In this document: positions 17,636-25,447 of the stretch, in pieces | Layout: every line of letters begins with the position of its first letter | How positions within the stretch are numbered: the stretch's first letter is position 1 | Notes under the pieces: model-generated | Seen by the model: the letters and a program-made list of their open reading frames with translations, nothing else | Database searches by the model: none | What the model was told of the DNA's origin: nothing | Position numbers and translations under genes: made by a program | Origin: UBA2040 sp041674745 | Lineage (GTDB): Bacteria > Bacteroidota > Bacteroidia > Flavobacteriales_D > Crocinitomicaceae | Assembly (NCBI GenBank): GCA_041674745.1 | Contig: JBAYVD010000007.1 | Coordinates: 89,203 to 153,202, forward strand | Length of the DNA: 64,000 bases | Reading direction: 5' to 3'

Positions 17636-17711
17636 ATGGAAACTAACTATAAAATTGAAAGAAGAAGGGAATCAATGGCGCATCAACAGCGTCGGCGCTC
17701 TCAATCCGTGA
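17613..17711 (+). pseudogene. Possible remnant of an NTF2-like or lipoprotein C-terminus
   Basis: A 32-codon frame overlaps the end of the NTF2-like gene in another frame and continues past it, encoding KLTIKLKEEGNQWRINSVG and ALNP before a TGA. This resembles the final strands of an NTF2-like or similar small beta domain. Its upstream part is missing, so it is probably a decayed fragment and not a working gene. The similarity is from inspection only. Confidence 0.3.
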
Positions 17712-17808
17712 GAAAAATCTTTTTACACTGGCTTTCCTGAAATGTCTTTTTATGTATATTCGTGAAGAAAGCACGAAAATATTGTCCAACCACTAAACCT
17801 AAACCCTA

Positions 17809-18345
17809 ATGACAAAAAAAGATCTTTTCAAAATCATTCTAAAACTCTATGGATTGTATTCCATTATTGGGTTGGTTGTTCAACTTCCGTTTGCAGGTTA
17901 TTCGCTGCTTTATGACTCGCGTGGAGATTTGGATTGGATGTTTCTTTTGGTACCGATCGTCAGCCTTTTGGTTGTTTATACCTTGCTGTTCAAGTCGGAA
18001 TGGGTTATTCAGCTCTTGCGGCTCGACCAAGGTTTTGATACGGAAGAAGCAACGGATCCATCCATCGGCGGTCAAGCTGTGGTAGTAATTGCTTTGGTGA
18101 TATTGGCTGTGTACATGATTGTGAACAATATAGGCGATTTTGTCTCCCAAATTGTGTTTTCATTTAGAGACAATGTTTCGTCGGATAATTTTGCCAGGCT
18201 CAACCCAACACTCAATCTATTTCCCGTGAATTACAACATGCTATTAAGTGCTGGATTGAATCTGTTGATTGGATTTTTACTTTTGACCAATTACACGCGC
18301 GTGTCCAAGTGGATTGTACGCATAAACCAGACGAATGCTGGATGA
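17809..18345 (+). CDS. Membrane protein of unknown function
   Basis: 178 residues with about four transmembrane segments (about 8-30, 43-62, 86-108 and 142-160). The segments between are charged, and the C-terminus RVSKWIVRINQTNAG is basic. I do not recognise the family. It stands alone between two exported proteins on the same strand; the ATG at 17809 is preceded within three bases by the shared motif CCTAAACC. A TATATTCG sequence at about 17754 is one base off the -7 consensus and could be its promoter. Confidence 0.7.
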   Translation: MTKKDLFKIILKLYGLYSIIGLVVQLPFAGYSLLYDSRGDLDWMFLLVPIVSLLVVYTLLFKSEWVIQLLRLDQGFDTEEATDPSIGGQAVVVIALVILAVYMIVNNIGDFVSQIVFSFRDNVSSDNFARLNPTLNLFPVNYNMLLSAGLNLLIGFLLLTNYTRVSKWIVRINQTNAG

Positions 18346-18381
18346 CAAAACGGATTTAATGTAGAAAAATAACCGTATCCC

Positions 18382-19329
18382 ATGCGCCACTATTTCCTTC
18401 TTTTCCTCTTGATGGGCTTTTCCACTGCTTTGCACGCACAATTGTACGAAGGGAAGAAAAGCGGTTTCAAATTCTTTGTTGAAGTGTTTGCAGACAGTGC
18501 AAAGGTGGAAGTTTTTCGAAATTATTATTTGTATCGGTATGAATTTGCCTACAAGGAAGGCGAAGAAATTTTGGTGGGACAATCCAATACAGATACACTT
18601 TTTCGAGGAATACAAAATCAGCTGTATAAAAAGAAGAAGACCTTTTATCTGAAAAGCAGTTTCAATGGCAAGGACGTTTTCATCGTGAAATTGAGCGATT
18701 GTAAATACGATTCGCGGGATTTATTGCGAAAAAAGGCATATTCCAGCCGACAGATGCATCAACTGAATCGCCTGCAAGACAGCTTGTCGCATCCCAACCA
18801 AACCGAGTTTACCGATGTTACGAGTGCGTTTTACCAACTCAATCGGGATTCCGGTTCATTTGAAGCGTACGCCTTGCGAACCAACCGTTGTGCTGATTCA
18901 CTGCGGGAAATGATTATTCTATCGTCTAGAAGCGCTGCCGTGGATCGCTATTATGAAGTCGGACTTTCGTTGGATACAGCAGATTCATCAGAAGTATTCA
19001 AGCTACTCGAAAACGCTAACTACCAGTACGAATATGCGCGATATTTTGTCTTCACCTTATCGCAAGTCAAGCCCGATTGGTTGATTCAATACGTTGACAA
19101 AAATCCAGCAAACAAAGAAAGTTTGTTGAAAAACATCAAAAATCACCCGCATTTCAAAGAAATTCATCAAAAGGTGAAAGAATCGTCTATGAATTTGAAT
19201 GGAAGGAAAGAAATCCTGAAACAAAAAAGGAAGCGGAATACCAGCAATGTTGCCGTGGGCGCTCTTTCTGTCACCATCGTTTTGGCCGAAGTAGCCCTTG
19301 TGGTTGGTTTGATCATCTGGATTTTTTAG
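18382..19329 (+). CDS. Exported protein of unknown function with C-terminal membrane anchor
   Basis: 315 residues. A signal peptide (MRHYFLLFLLMGFSTALHAQ) is followed by a beta-rich N-terminal region (residues 20-110), a helical, charged middle rich in Leu/Arg/Asp, and a hydrophobic C-terminal segment VAVGALSVTIVLAEVALVVG near residues 288-312, preceded by the basic stretch RKEILKQKRKRN. The topology suggests a periplasmic body anchored by its C-terminus, with the basic stretch unusual for a periplasmic face. No family recognised. It starts 36 bases after the upstream membrane protein and may share its transcript. Confidence 0.7.
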   Translation: MRHYFLLFLLMGFSTALHAQLYEGKKSGFKFFVEVFADSAKVEVFRNYYLYRYEFAYKEGEEILVGQSNTDTLFRGIQNQLYKKKKTFYLKSSFNGKDVFIVKLSDCKYDSRDLLRKKAYSSRQMHQLNRLQDSLSHPNQTEFTDVTSAFYQLNRDSGSFEAYALRTNRCADSLREMIILSSRSAAVDRYYEVGLSLDTADSSEVFKLLENANYQYEYARYFVFTLSQVKPDWLIQYVDKNPANKESLLKNIKNHPHFKEIHQKVKESSMNLNGRKEILKQKRKRNTSNVAVGALSVTIVLAEVALVVGLIIWIF

Positions 19330-19390
19330 GTGGAAAATGCCTGATTTTCATCTGCTCCGGTTTAATATGATTCATTTTAGCCAATTTATT

Positions 19391-19424
19391 GTCCAATAAC
19401 AACCAAAAGTGGTCCAATAACAAC
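19391..19424 (+). promoter_or_regulatory. Direct repeat (two sites 21 bp apart) upstream of the XRE/pentapeptide gene
   Basis: GTCCAATAACAAC occurs at 19391-19403 and again at 19412-19424. The 21-base period equals two helical turns, placing both copies on the same DNA face. They lie about 43-76 bases upstream of the -7 element, a position suited to activator binding or autoregulation. Confidence 0.6.
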
Positions 19425-19466
19425 AAGAAGTAGCCAGAAAATTTATCATACCTTAGCAAGACAGAA

Positions 19467-19474
19467 TAATTTTG
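19467..19474 (+). promoter_or_regulatory. -7 element for the XRE/pentapeptide gene
   Basis: TAATTTTG matches TAnnTTTG and lies 29 bases before the ATG at 19504. No clear -33 TTG is present, consistent with an activator-dependent promoter. Confidence 0.55.
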
Positions 19475-19503
19475 TAGCATCCATCATTAAAAAAACATAG
19501 AAG

Positions 19504-20397
19504 ATGCTTACTTCAAAATCCATTGGCGATAAAATTGCCACAGCAAGAAAGAAAATGAACCTTTCACAAGCCCAGCTTGCGCAGCAAGTTTCTATCAGTC
19601 CTCAAGCTGTTGGGAAATGGGAACGGGGTGAATCCTTGCCCGATATCACAACACTCAATCGCTTAGCTGAAATTTTGGGTGTTGACTTAAATTATTTTTC
19701 AGATCGTTCTCAGTTTTCTAACCAGGAAAGCGCAAGAGTCGAAGCGGATGACAGACAAACGAGGCTCGAACTGAACCAAAAGAACCATCGTGGTTGGGAT
19801 ATGTCCGAAAGCAATTGGGAAAAGGTTGACTTTTCTGGGTTGAAAAATTTGCAGAAGAATTTCAGTTATTCAAATGTAAAAAGCTGCCGGTTCATCCAGT
19901 CAGATTTAGCGCGTCTTCTTTTCAAGAATACGAATTTTGATGGCTGTGATTTTTCAGAATCCGATGTAAGCAAGAGCACCTTTCAAAAGTCGAATTTGGC
20001 AAATAATTCATTCAAGAACTGTTTGCTGAATGACGTTCAATTTACTGGAACCTATGTGTACGGTTGTGATATGACGGGAGCAGATTTTTCAGATTTGCAA
20101 TTTGTCAACGGCGGTTTCGAAAAAAATACAGTTGCTAAAGCTCAGTGGAAGCGCACGTTCTTTGAAGGAACAAAAATTGCAAACATTGTATTTGAAGGCA
20201 AATTGGAGGATTGTCATTTTGAAAAATGTTCGTTTTCCAAAGTTACTTTTCAGCACGCAACACTGATCAATACCTTTTTCAAATACAACGTGTTGAAAGG
20301 CGTCAAATTTGTCGATTGCCAAGCTGATCGATTGACCTATGAACTTTTGAAAAGTGGAAAAGCGGATATAACGGGGTTAACATTGTTGGAAGATTAA
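19504..20397 (+). CDS. XRE-family regulator fused to pentapeptide-like repeats
   Basis: 297 residues. Residues 7-62 form a Cro/C1-type helix-turn-helix (IGDKIATARKKMNLSQAQLAQQVSISPQAVGKWERGESLP), followed by a charged linker. From about residue 95 to 285 the protein is a pentapeptide-like solenoid with recurring (F/L)xx(C/S/T)xF or (D/N)(F/L)(S/E)x motifs, such as KNTNFDGCDFSESDVSKSTF and KCSFSKVTFQHATL. Pentapeptide solenoids form right-handed quadrilateral beta-helices used for protein contacts and, in Qnr/MfpA, DNA mimicry. The fusion suggests a DNA-binding head with a protein-interaction arm. It has its own promoter and paired direct repeats upstream. Target unknown. Confidence 0.88.
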   Translation: MLTSKSIGDKIATARKKMNLSQAQLAQQVSISPQAVGKWERGESLPDITTLNRLAEILGVDLNYFSDRSQFSNQESARVEADDRQTRLELNQKNHRGWDMSESNWEKVDFSGLKNLQKNFSYSNVKSCRFIQSDLARLLFKNTNFDGCDFSESDVSKSTFQKSNLANNSFKNCLLNDVQFTGTYVYGCDMTGADFSDLQFVNGGFEKNTVAKAQWKRTFFEGTKIANIVFEGKLEDCHFEKCSFSKVTFQHATLINTFFKYNVLKGVKFVDCQADRLTYELLKSGKADITGLTLLED

Positions 20398-20492
20398 CGA
20401 TAGCATACATTCCATTCGTATTTTAATCAAATAGGGCTAGCCATCTGCTGAAAGGATTTTTTTCTACCTTTAACCAACCTAAACCAAACGAT

Positions 20493-21140
20493 ATGACCCG
20501 ATTTTTTGCCACTGTTTTACTCTCACTCGGTTTATTTTCAACCGTTTTAGCACAAGTAGAATCCAAGGAAGAATTTGTTTTTGATTTCGCGCCTGTGTAT
20601 CAAGCATCCGAATTGATTTATTACGGTGCTGATTTTTCACAATTTGGCTTTTGCTATCCAGATAAAGTAGGGCAAGAGGAACAAATGTTGAAATTTATTC
20701 CGGCCTGGCTTGGTGATTTGAACAAGATCTATAGCTTGGACGTTTTGCCCCGTTTGATGAAGAAAAAGGTGGTGGGAAGATTGCAAAGCGTACAAAACAA
20801 ATACAAGTTGATCGGAGAAGAATGGATACTTTTTGAACCGACCACTTTTGGCATTGAAAAAGTGAAAACCGAAGTAAAAAATTACCAACTTGAAGAAACT
20901 TCCGGCATTGGTTTGGTTTTGATAGTCGAAAATTTCGACAAAATTCATGAAAATGGTATCGTTTACTTTGCGCTATTTGACATCGCTTCCCGAGAAGTCT
21001 TGTATTGCAACAAAATGGAAGGAGTAGCGGTTGGTGCGGGCATGACGAATCATTGGGCGTCTGTACTTACCAGTTCATTCGACGTGTTTATTACCGAATA
21101 CCGCGAACAATTGCACCGGGCCAAGAAAACGAAAAAGTAA
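20493..21140 (+). CDS. Exported protein of unknown function
   Basis: 215 residues with a signal peptide (MTRFFATVLLSLGLFSTVLAQ). The mature protein is mixed alpha/beta with FAPVYQASELIYYGADFSQFGF near the start and IGLVLIVENFDKI...IVYFALFDIASREVLY in the second half, then a region GVAVGAGMTNHWASVL and a basic tail KKTKK. I do not recognise a named family. TACCTTTA near 20465 is close to the -7 consensus, and the shared leader motif CCTAAACC sits eight bases before the ATG. Probably periplasmic. Confidence 0.7.
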   Translation: MTRFFATVLLSLGLFSTVLAQVESKEEFVFDFAPVYQASELIYYGADFSQFGFCYPDKVGQEEQMLKFIPAWLGDLNKIYSLDVLPRLMKKKVVGRLQSVQNKYKLIGEEWILFEPTTFGIEKVKTEVKNYQLEETSGIGLVLIVENFDKIHENGIVYFALFDIASREVLYCNKMEGVAVGAGMTNHWASVLTSSFDVFITEYREQLHRAKKTKK

Positions 21141-21156
21141 CAACAAGAATTACAGA

Positions 21157-21519
21157 TTATTCCGCGATTCTCAATTCCTTTTTTCGTTTTTTCAAGAGTT
21201 CTGCTACATCCAGCACGGCTCCATTTTCGATGGATTCATCGACTTTGAGTAAGAGTTGTTTCTTTCCTTTTGTTTTGAAAAAAATCATCTGACCAACGGA
21301 CAATTCAACTCCACTGCGCGAAAAGGGAGATAGATTTGGATTCATCACCCCAGGAATAATCAGCGGAATGGATTTGGCAGAGGAATTGGCCAAGGTAAAC
21401 CGGATGGATTTGGTTTGCAAAATCGAATTGGGGCGAGCCGCTTCTTCCTTCCAGACAGAAACGGACGAGAAAGCACATAAACCATAAAAAGCGAGTGTGA
21501 GAATCAGTAATTTTTTCAT
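21157..21519 (-). CDS. Small exported protein of unknown function
   Basis: 120 residues starting at the ATG at 21519 with a signal peptide (MKKLLILTLAFYGLCAFSS). The mature part is a single beta-rich domain (SIRFTLANSSAKSIPLIIPGVMNPNLSPFSRSGVEL, then QMIFFKTKGKKQLLLKVDE), ending in a basic helix LLKKRKKELRIAE. The pattern resembles a small Ig-like or plug domain, but no family is recognised. It is convergent with the gene ending at 21140, with only 16 bases between the stops. The GTG at 21549 is a weaker start because it adds residues before the signal peptide. Confidence 0.7.
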   Translation of the reverse strand: MKKLLILTLAFYGLCAFSSVSVWKEEAARPNSILQTKSIRFTLANSSAKSIPLIIPGVMNPNLSPFSRSGVELSVGQMIFFKTKGKKQLLLKVDESIENGAVLDVAELLKKRKKELRIAE

Positions 21520-22016
21520 AGTATAACGTTTTGTGTTTTTATAACACACTCAAAAACAAATTGTTCGGATAAAAAGCGATTAAAAAAAAACGTGCAGCAC
21601 AAATACAAGCCTCAATACCGCACGAATCGATACATTTTAAGCAACGACAGGCGATTGCCTTGCACCTTGATCATCACGTCTAGCGTCGGAAAGAAAATGG
21701 CTTTCAAAGAATGGATTTTTTCGCCATCCTCCTTTTTTTGATGCGTTTCCAGTCTGTCATTATCCATACTCGTTTGTATTACACGTAGGAAGGAAGTTGT
21801 TAAAAAATATTGAGATTTTAGTTTGAATTAAATTTTAATTCCAATTTTTCATTATATTCACATGAACACTAAACAAGAAAGCCATGTGGAACTTAGCTTT
21901 TTTACTGTCTACTAATAAATGTTTCTCTAATCAGAAATTTAATTTGAAGGCTACGCTGAACCTACTTATTCGAAGTTTGTTTTAATTCAACTAATCTACT
22001 TTTCATTTTCACTCCC
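21520..22016. other. Intergenic region upstream of the first PAS/SpoIIE sensor
   Basis: The 497 bases hold one candidate small ORF on the minus strand (21612-21767) and a perfect 17-base palindrome GAATTAAATTTTAATTC at 21825-21841. No clear TAnnTTTG promoter for the downstream sensor was found; TACTTTTC near 22000 is the closest. Otherwise AT-rich and without recognisable content. Confidence 0.6.
21612..21767 (-). CDS. Candidate small protein (51 residues)
   Basis: An ATG at 21767 opens a 51-codon frame encoding a charged N-terminus (MDNDRLETHQKKEDGEKIHS) and a more hydrophobic second half (LKAIFFPTLDVMIKVQGNRL, ending MYRFVRY). The amino-acid makeup looks protein-like, and the frame sits alone in an otherwise empty 497-base gap. 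No family is recognised and no promoter is clear. It could equally be a decayed fragment. Confidence 0.3.
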   Translation of the reverse strand: MDNDRLETHQKKEDGEKIHSLKAIFFPTLDVMIKVQGNRLSLLKMYRFVRY

Positions 22017-25016
22017 ATGTTAAAGAAAATCTCTACTTCCTTAAAACTAGCTGGCTTAATTTTTTTCTTATTTACTCTTTTTTTAGGGTTGAGTTTATAT
22101 AACAAATATGAAATCAACACCATAAAGAGGAATAGCGATAAAATGTACCAAGATGTGATTGATCCCATCATTCAGCTCAGTACCGTTCGGTATAATTTTG
22201 GGAGAGGCATTCGTACCAATGTGAAGCAACTGATGTATATTGATTCGTCTTTCACGCAATCCATCCGCCAAATTCAGCGTTCAAAAGAGGAGGTAAAAAT
22301 CAATTGGGCGGAATATTTGAAAACCAAGCGCAGCGGAGAAGAAGCCATTCTGAATGATGAGTTGGATCAACTTATAAAGGAAGCGGTCATCAAAACAGAC
22401 AACTTAATGGTCATTCTTTCCAAAGAAGACAAGCAGGCCATGCAACAATTTGCCTTACGTGAAGTTTATTTATCGGTAGAAAATGCCGTGGATCACCTGA
22501 CGTATTTGATTGAACATTTCAATCAAAATGGGAAGACTTTACGGGTGAAAAATGAGGAATTGTCCCAGAGAAGCAAGTTTTGGTTTGAAATGATCTTGCT
22601 TATCTTCTTGGTGGTGGCTATCGTGTTGAGTTATTTCATCGCCGATGACATTCGTAAACTGGTAGATTCCCTAAGAGCATCCAACAAAAAAATTCAAGAA
22701 AGTGAAATGAAATACCGCTCCGTTTTCGAAAATGCGGGGGATGGTTTGTTTGTTTTGGGAGAGGACAAATTGATCAAAGCAGTGAATAAAAAAGGGGCAG
22801 AGCTTACCGGTTATTCCAACGAAGAATTGATTGGAATGAAACCGGAGACATTGCATTCGATAGAGGATGCAATTGCGAACCCATTTGACTGGTCTATCTT
22901 GCTTTCGGGTGCTTCCGTCATCAACCAACGAAAAATGCTTCGAAAAGATGGTTCTATCGTTGACGTTGAAATGAATACATCCATCCTAGGACACCGCGAA
23001 TTGCTCAGTGTTGTTCGGGATACTTCAGAACGATTAAAGTCGGAGAAAGCACAGAAAGTAAGCGAAGAGAAATTCGCTATTGCGGTTATGAGCAGTGCAG
23101 ACGCTATTTGCATAACGACTTTTCCAGCGGGTGTTTTCACTGAAATCAATAAATCTTTTTCTGAATTGACGGGTTATGAAAAAGAAGAAATAATAGGAAA
23201 ACCACGAGAAAATTTTAATTTCTACAAAGATTCTTCTAAGCGGTCTCAAGTGTTAAAGCAAATTTTAGAGAAAGGATTTGTTGAAAATCAAGAAATTATT
23301 TTCAAAAAACGAAACGGTGAAGAGATGTTGACTTTGATGACATCTCACTTGTTTTACATCGACGAGGAACCATTTGTATATTCAACGATAAAAGACATAA
23401 CGAAAGAATACGAGGATCATCAGGAATTGCTGCGAATCGAAACCAGAATCACGGAATTAGTTGAATCGACGGAAGCTGTCATCTGGGAATCCAATGCCCA
23501 TACTTTCACGGTAAAATATGTTAGTTCCAATGCGGAACATTTGTATGGTTACACAGAAGAAGAATGGTATCAAGACGATTTTTGGTTGAATCATGTGTAT
23601 GAAGAAGATCGTGAGACATCCGTTCAATTCATGCAGGAATTAAAAGCGAATCCAAGATCCTACACTTCGGAATGTCGTTTTTTAACAAAAGATGGACGCA
23701 TCGTTTGGATGAAGATGGTAGCGAATCTTCTGTATGAAAATGGTGAACCGCGCTGGTACCGAGGAATCAATTTAGATATAACAGAACAAAAAAGACGAGA
23801 AACCGATTTAATAGAGCTCACCACGCGTTTACAATTGGCGACAAAATCGGCCCATTTGGGTATTTTCGATTTGGATTTAATCAACATGAAACTGATTTGG
23901 GATGAATATTCCTATCAAATTTTTGGAATTACGCCGGATGATACAGCAAACACCTATCGTGCTTTCGCCTATTCCATTCATCCCGAAGATCGGCTTGAAC
24001 TAAGACACTATCACAATTCAGTTGTAGAAAATGGCGGGGAATATTTCGTTATTTTTAGGATAGTATGGCCCAACAGCGAAGTGCGATACATCGAAACCAA
24101 CGGCGTTATTCTGAGAGATTCAAAAGGCAAAGCCTATCAAATGATTGGTGTCAACCGTGATATAACGGAAATAACACTGGCACAAGAGCAATTGCTCAAT
24201 GCAAATGAGTTGTTGGAACAAAAAGTGTGGAATCGAACAATGGACCTTCAGACGGCAAACACAAAAATCAATGACAGTATCAACTATGCCCAAAAGATCC
24301 AATTGGCGCTCTTATCAAAACCGGAAGACTGTGCCGTTATTTTTCCAAAATCTTTTGTGTTGTGGAGTCCAAAAGATGTTGTAAGTGGCGATTTATTTTG
24401 GTGTCATTCAGATGAAAGGTACAATTACATCGCCGCAATTGACTGCACAGGTCATGGTGTTCCAGGTGCCTTGCTGAGTATCGTTGCCAAACAAACACTT
24501 GATACGATTGTAATTTCCAAAGGAATTATAGAACCAAAAGATATTCTTTTCCAACTGGATGAGGTGATTGTGAACGCGCTGCATCATCACAGTAAATTGG
24601 TGAAGGATGGGATGGATATTGTTTTCTGTCGGATCGAAAAAGCAACGAATTCCATCGAATTTGCTGGTGCTCAGCTTCCTTTGTTGTATCATGATGGAGA
24701 GAGCCTTCTTGAAATTTCAGGAACGAATCTCGGCATCGGTGGCTTTTTACGTCAAAATCAAGTAAAAAGCTTTGAGCAAACACAAATTCAAGGCAAAGCA
24801 GGGGATTTACTGTATTTGACGTCGGACGGGTATTACGCTCAATTTGGTGGAGAAAACGGTAAAAAATTGATGAAAAGAAATTTTAGTAGTTTACTTGAAT
24901 CGGTGGCCTCAAAACCGATCCAAGAACAAAAAGTACTTCTATACAATCATTTGAAAAACTGGCAAGGAAGCGAAGAACAGGTTGATGATATTTTAGTGGT
25001 TGGCATAGAACTTTGA
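22017..25016 (+). CDS. Membrane sensor with four PAS modules and SpoIIE-type PP2C phosphatase output
   Basis: 999 residues. TM1 (about 13-30), an extracytoplasmic helical-bundle sensor of the 4HB_MCP type (about 31-188), TM2 (about 189-210), a coiled segment, four PAS modules (about 228-345, 350-465, 475-595 and 605-720; the second ends TIKDITKE, the third NLDITEQK and the fourth GVNRDITE), a coiled coil, then a PP2C/SpoIIE phosphatase (about 770-999) with VVSGDLFWCH, IDCTGHGVPGALLS, VKDGMDIVFC, LTSDGYYAQFGG and VDDILVVG, containing the metal-binding aspartates. Such proteins dephosphorylate anti-sigma-factor antagonists in response to signals. No partner-switching anti-sigma or antagonist gene is adjacent. 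A close paralogue follows on the same strand. Confidence 0.93.
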   Translation: MLKKISTSLKLAGLIFFLFTLFLGLSLYNKYEINTIKRNSDKMYQDVIDPIIQLSTVRYNFGRGIRTNVKQLMYIDSSFTQSIRQIQRSKEEVKINWAEYLKTKRSGEEAILNDELDQLIKEAVIKTDNLMVILSKEDKQAMQQFALREVYLSVENAVDHLTYLIEHFNQNGKTLRVKNEELSQRSKFWFEMILLIFLVVAIVLSYFIADDIRKLVDSLRASNKKIQESEMKYRSVFENAGDGLFVLGEDKLIKAVNKKGAELTGYSNEELIGMKPETLHSIEDAIANPFDWSILLSGASVINQRKMLRKDGSIVDVEMNTSILGHRELLSVVRDTSERLKSEKAQKVSEEKFAIAVMSSADAICITTFPAGVFTEINKSFSELTGYEKEEIIGKPRENFNFYKDSSKRSQVLKQILEKGFVENQEIIFKKRNGEEMLTLMTSHLFYIDEEPFVYSTIKDITKEYEDHQELLRIETRITELVESTEAVIWESNAHTFTVKYVSSNAEHLYGYTEEEWYQDDFWLNHVYEEDRETSVQFMQELKANPRSYTSECRFLTKDGRIVWMKMVANLLYENGEPRWYRGINLDITEQKRRETDLIELTTRLQLATKSAHLGIFDLDLINMKLIWDEYSYQIFGITPDDTANTYRAFAYSIHPEDRLELRHYHNSVVENGGEYFVIFRIVWPNSEVRYIETNGVILRDSKGKAYQMIGVNRDITEITLAQEQLLNANELLEQKVWNRTMDLQTANTKINDSINYAQKIQLALLSKPEDCAVIFPKSFVLWSPKDVVSGDLFWCHSDERYNYIAAIDCTGHGVPGALLSIVAKQTLDTIVISKGIIEPKDILFQLDEVIVNALHHHSKLVKDGMDIVFCRIEKATNSIEFAGAQLPLLYHDGESLLEISGTNLGIGGFLRQNQVKSFEQTQIQGKAGDLLYLTSDGYYAQFGGENGKKLMKRNFSSLLESVASKPIQEQKVLLYNHLKNWQGSEEQVDDILVVGIEL

Positions 25017-25076
25017 TGGCTACTATTTGGGCCTAAATTTTCAAAATAAAGCTAAGGATTTTCAATCTTTGTTCCG

Positions 25077-25121
25077 AAAAAAAAAGGCAGAATTCTATTA
25101 CACCCGCATTGCCTTTTTTTT
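25077..25121 (+). terminator. Intrinsic terminator after the first sensor gene
   Basis: Nine A then GGCA (25077-25089) pairs with TGCC then eight T (25110-25121) around a 20-base loop. Confidence 0.7.
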
Positions 25122-25284
25122 GCCATGTAAATAAACACGCATGATTGCCACAAATTTCCCTTTTCACTTTCTTGCAATGAATTTTCCATGAAAGCAGATC
25201 TGGTTTTTTTTGAACTTTAAATTTCCAAACTGTTAAAATTTCCGGATTCACCAGTATTAAAACTTATTACTGCTAGAGAAGTGT

Positions 25285-25292
25285 TATTTTTG
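25285..25292 (+). promoter_or_regulatory. -7 element for the second sensor gene
   Basis: TATTTTTG matches TAnnTTTG and is followed by C as in strong Bacteroidota promoters. The start codon is at 25448, giving a leader of about 150 bases with a short hairpin. Confidence 0.55.
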
Positions 25293-25447
25293 CACCATAA
25301 AATTAATCTAGGTTAAGAACCTGACTTTTTTCCCAAGTAAAAACCTACTAAAATTTTCTTAGTGTTTTGGTAAAATGTATTTCCCAATAATTTCAAAAAC
25401 AGCGGATTTTACCACTCGCTAATCAAATTTCATGTCCAAATACTACC

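Larger units (their letters stand above)
25017..25447. other. Intergenic region between the two PAS/SpoIIE sensors
   Basis: The 431 bases contain a terminator for the first gene (25077-25121), a TAnnTTTG promoter element (25285-25292) for the second and a small AGGTT/AACCT hairpin near 25310-25322. No credible gene is present; a 72-codon minus-strand frame has no protein-like features. The two sensors are therefore separately transcribed. Confidence 0.65.

Noticed and set aside
21962..22171. 69-codon minus-strand frame with a hydrophobic segment at the start of the first PAS/SpoIIE gene
   Set aside because: Its hydrophobic part is the mirror of the sensor's first membrane segment, a common antisense artefact.
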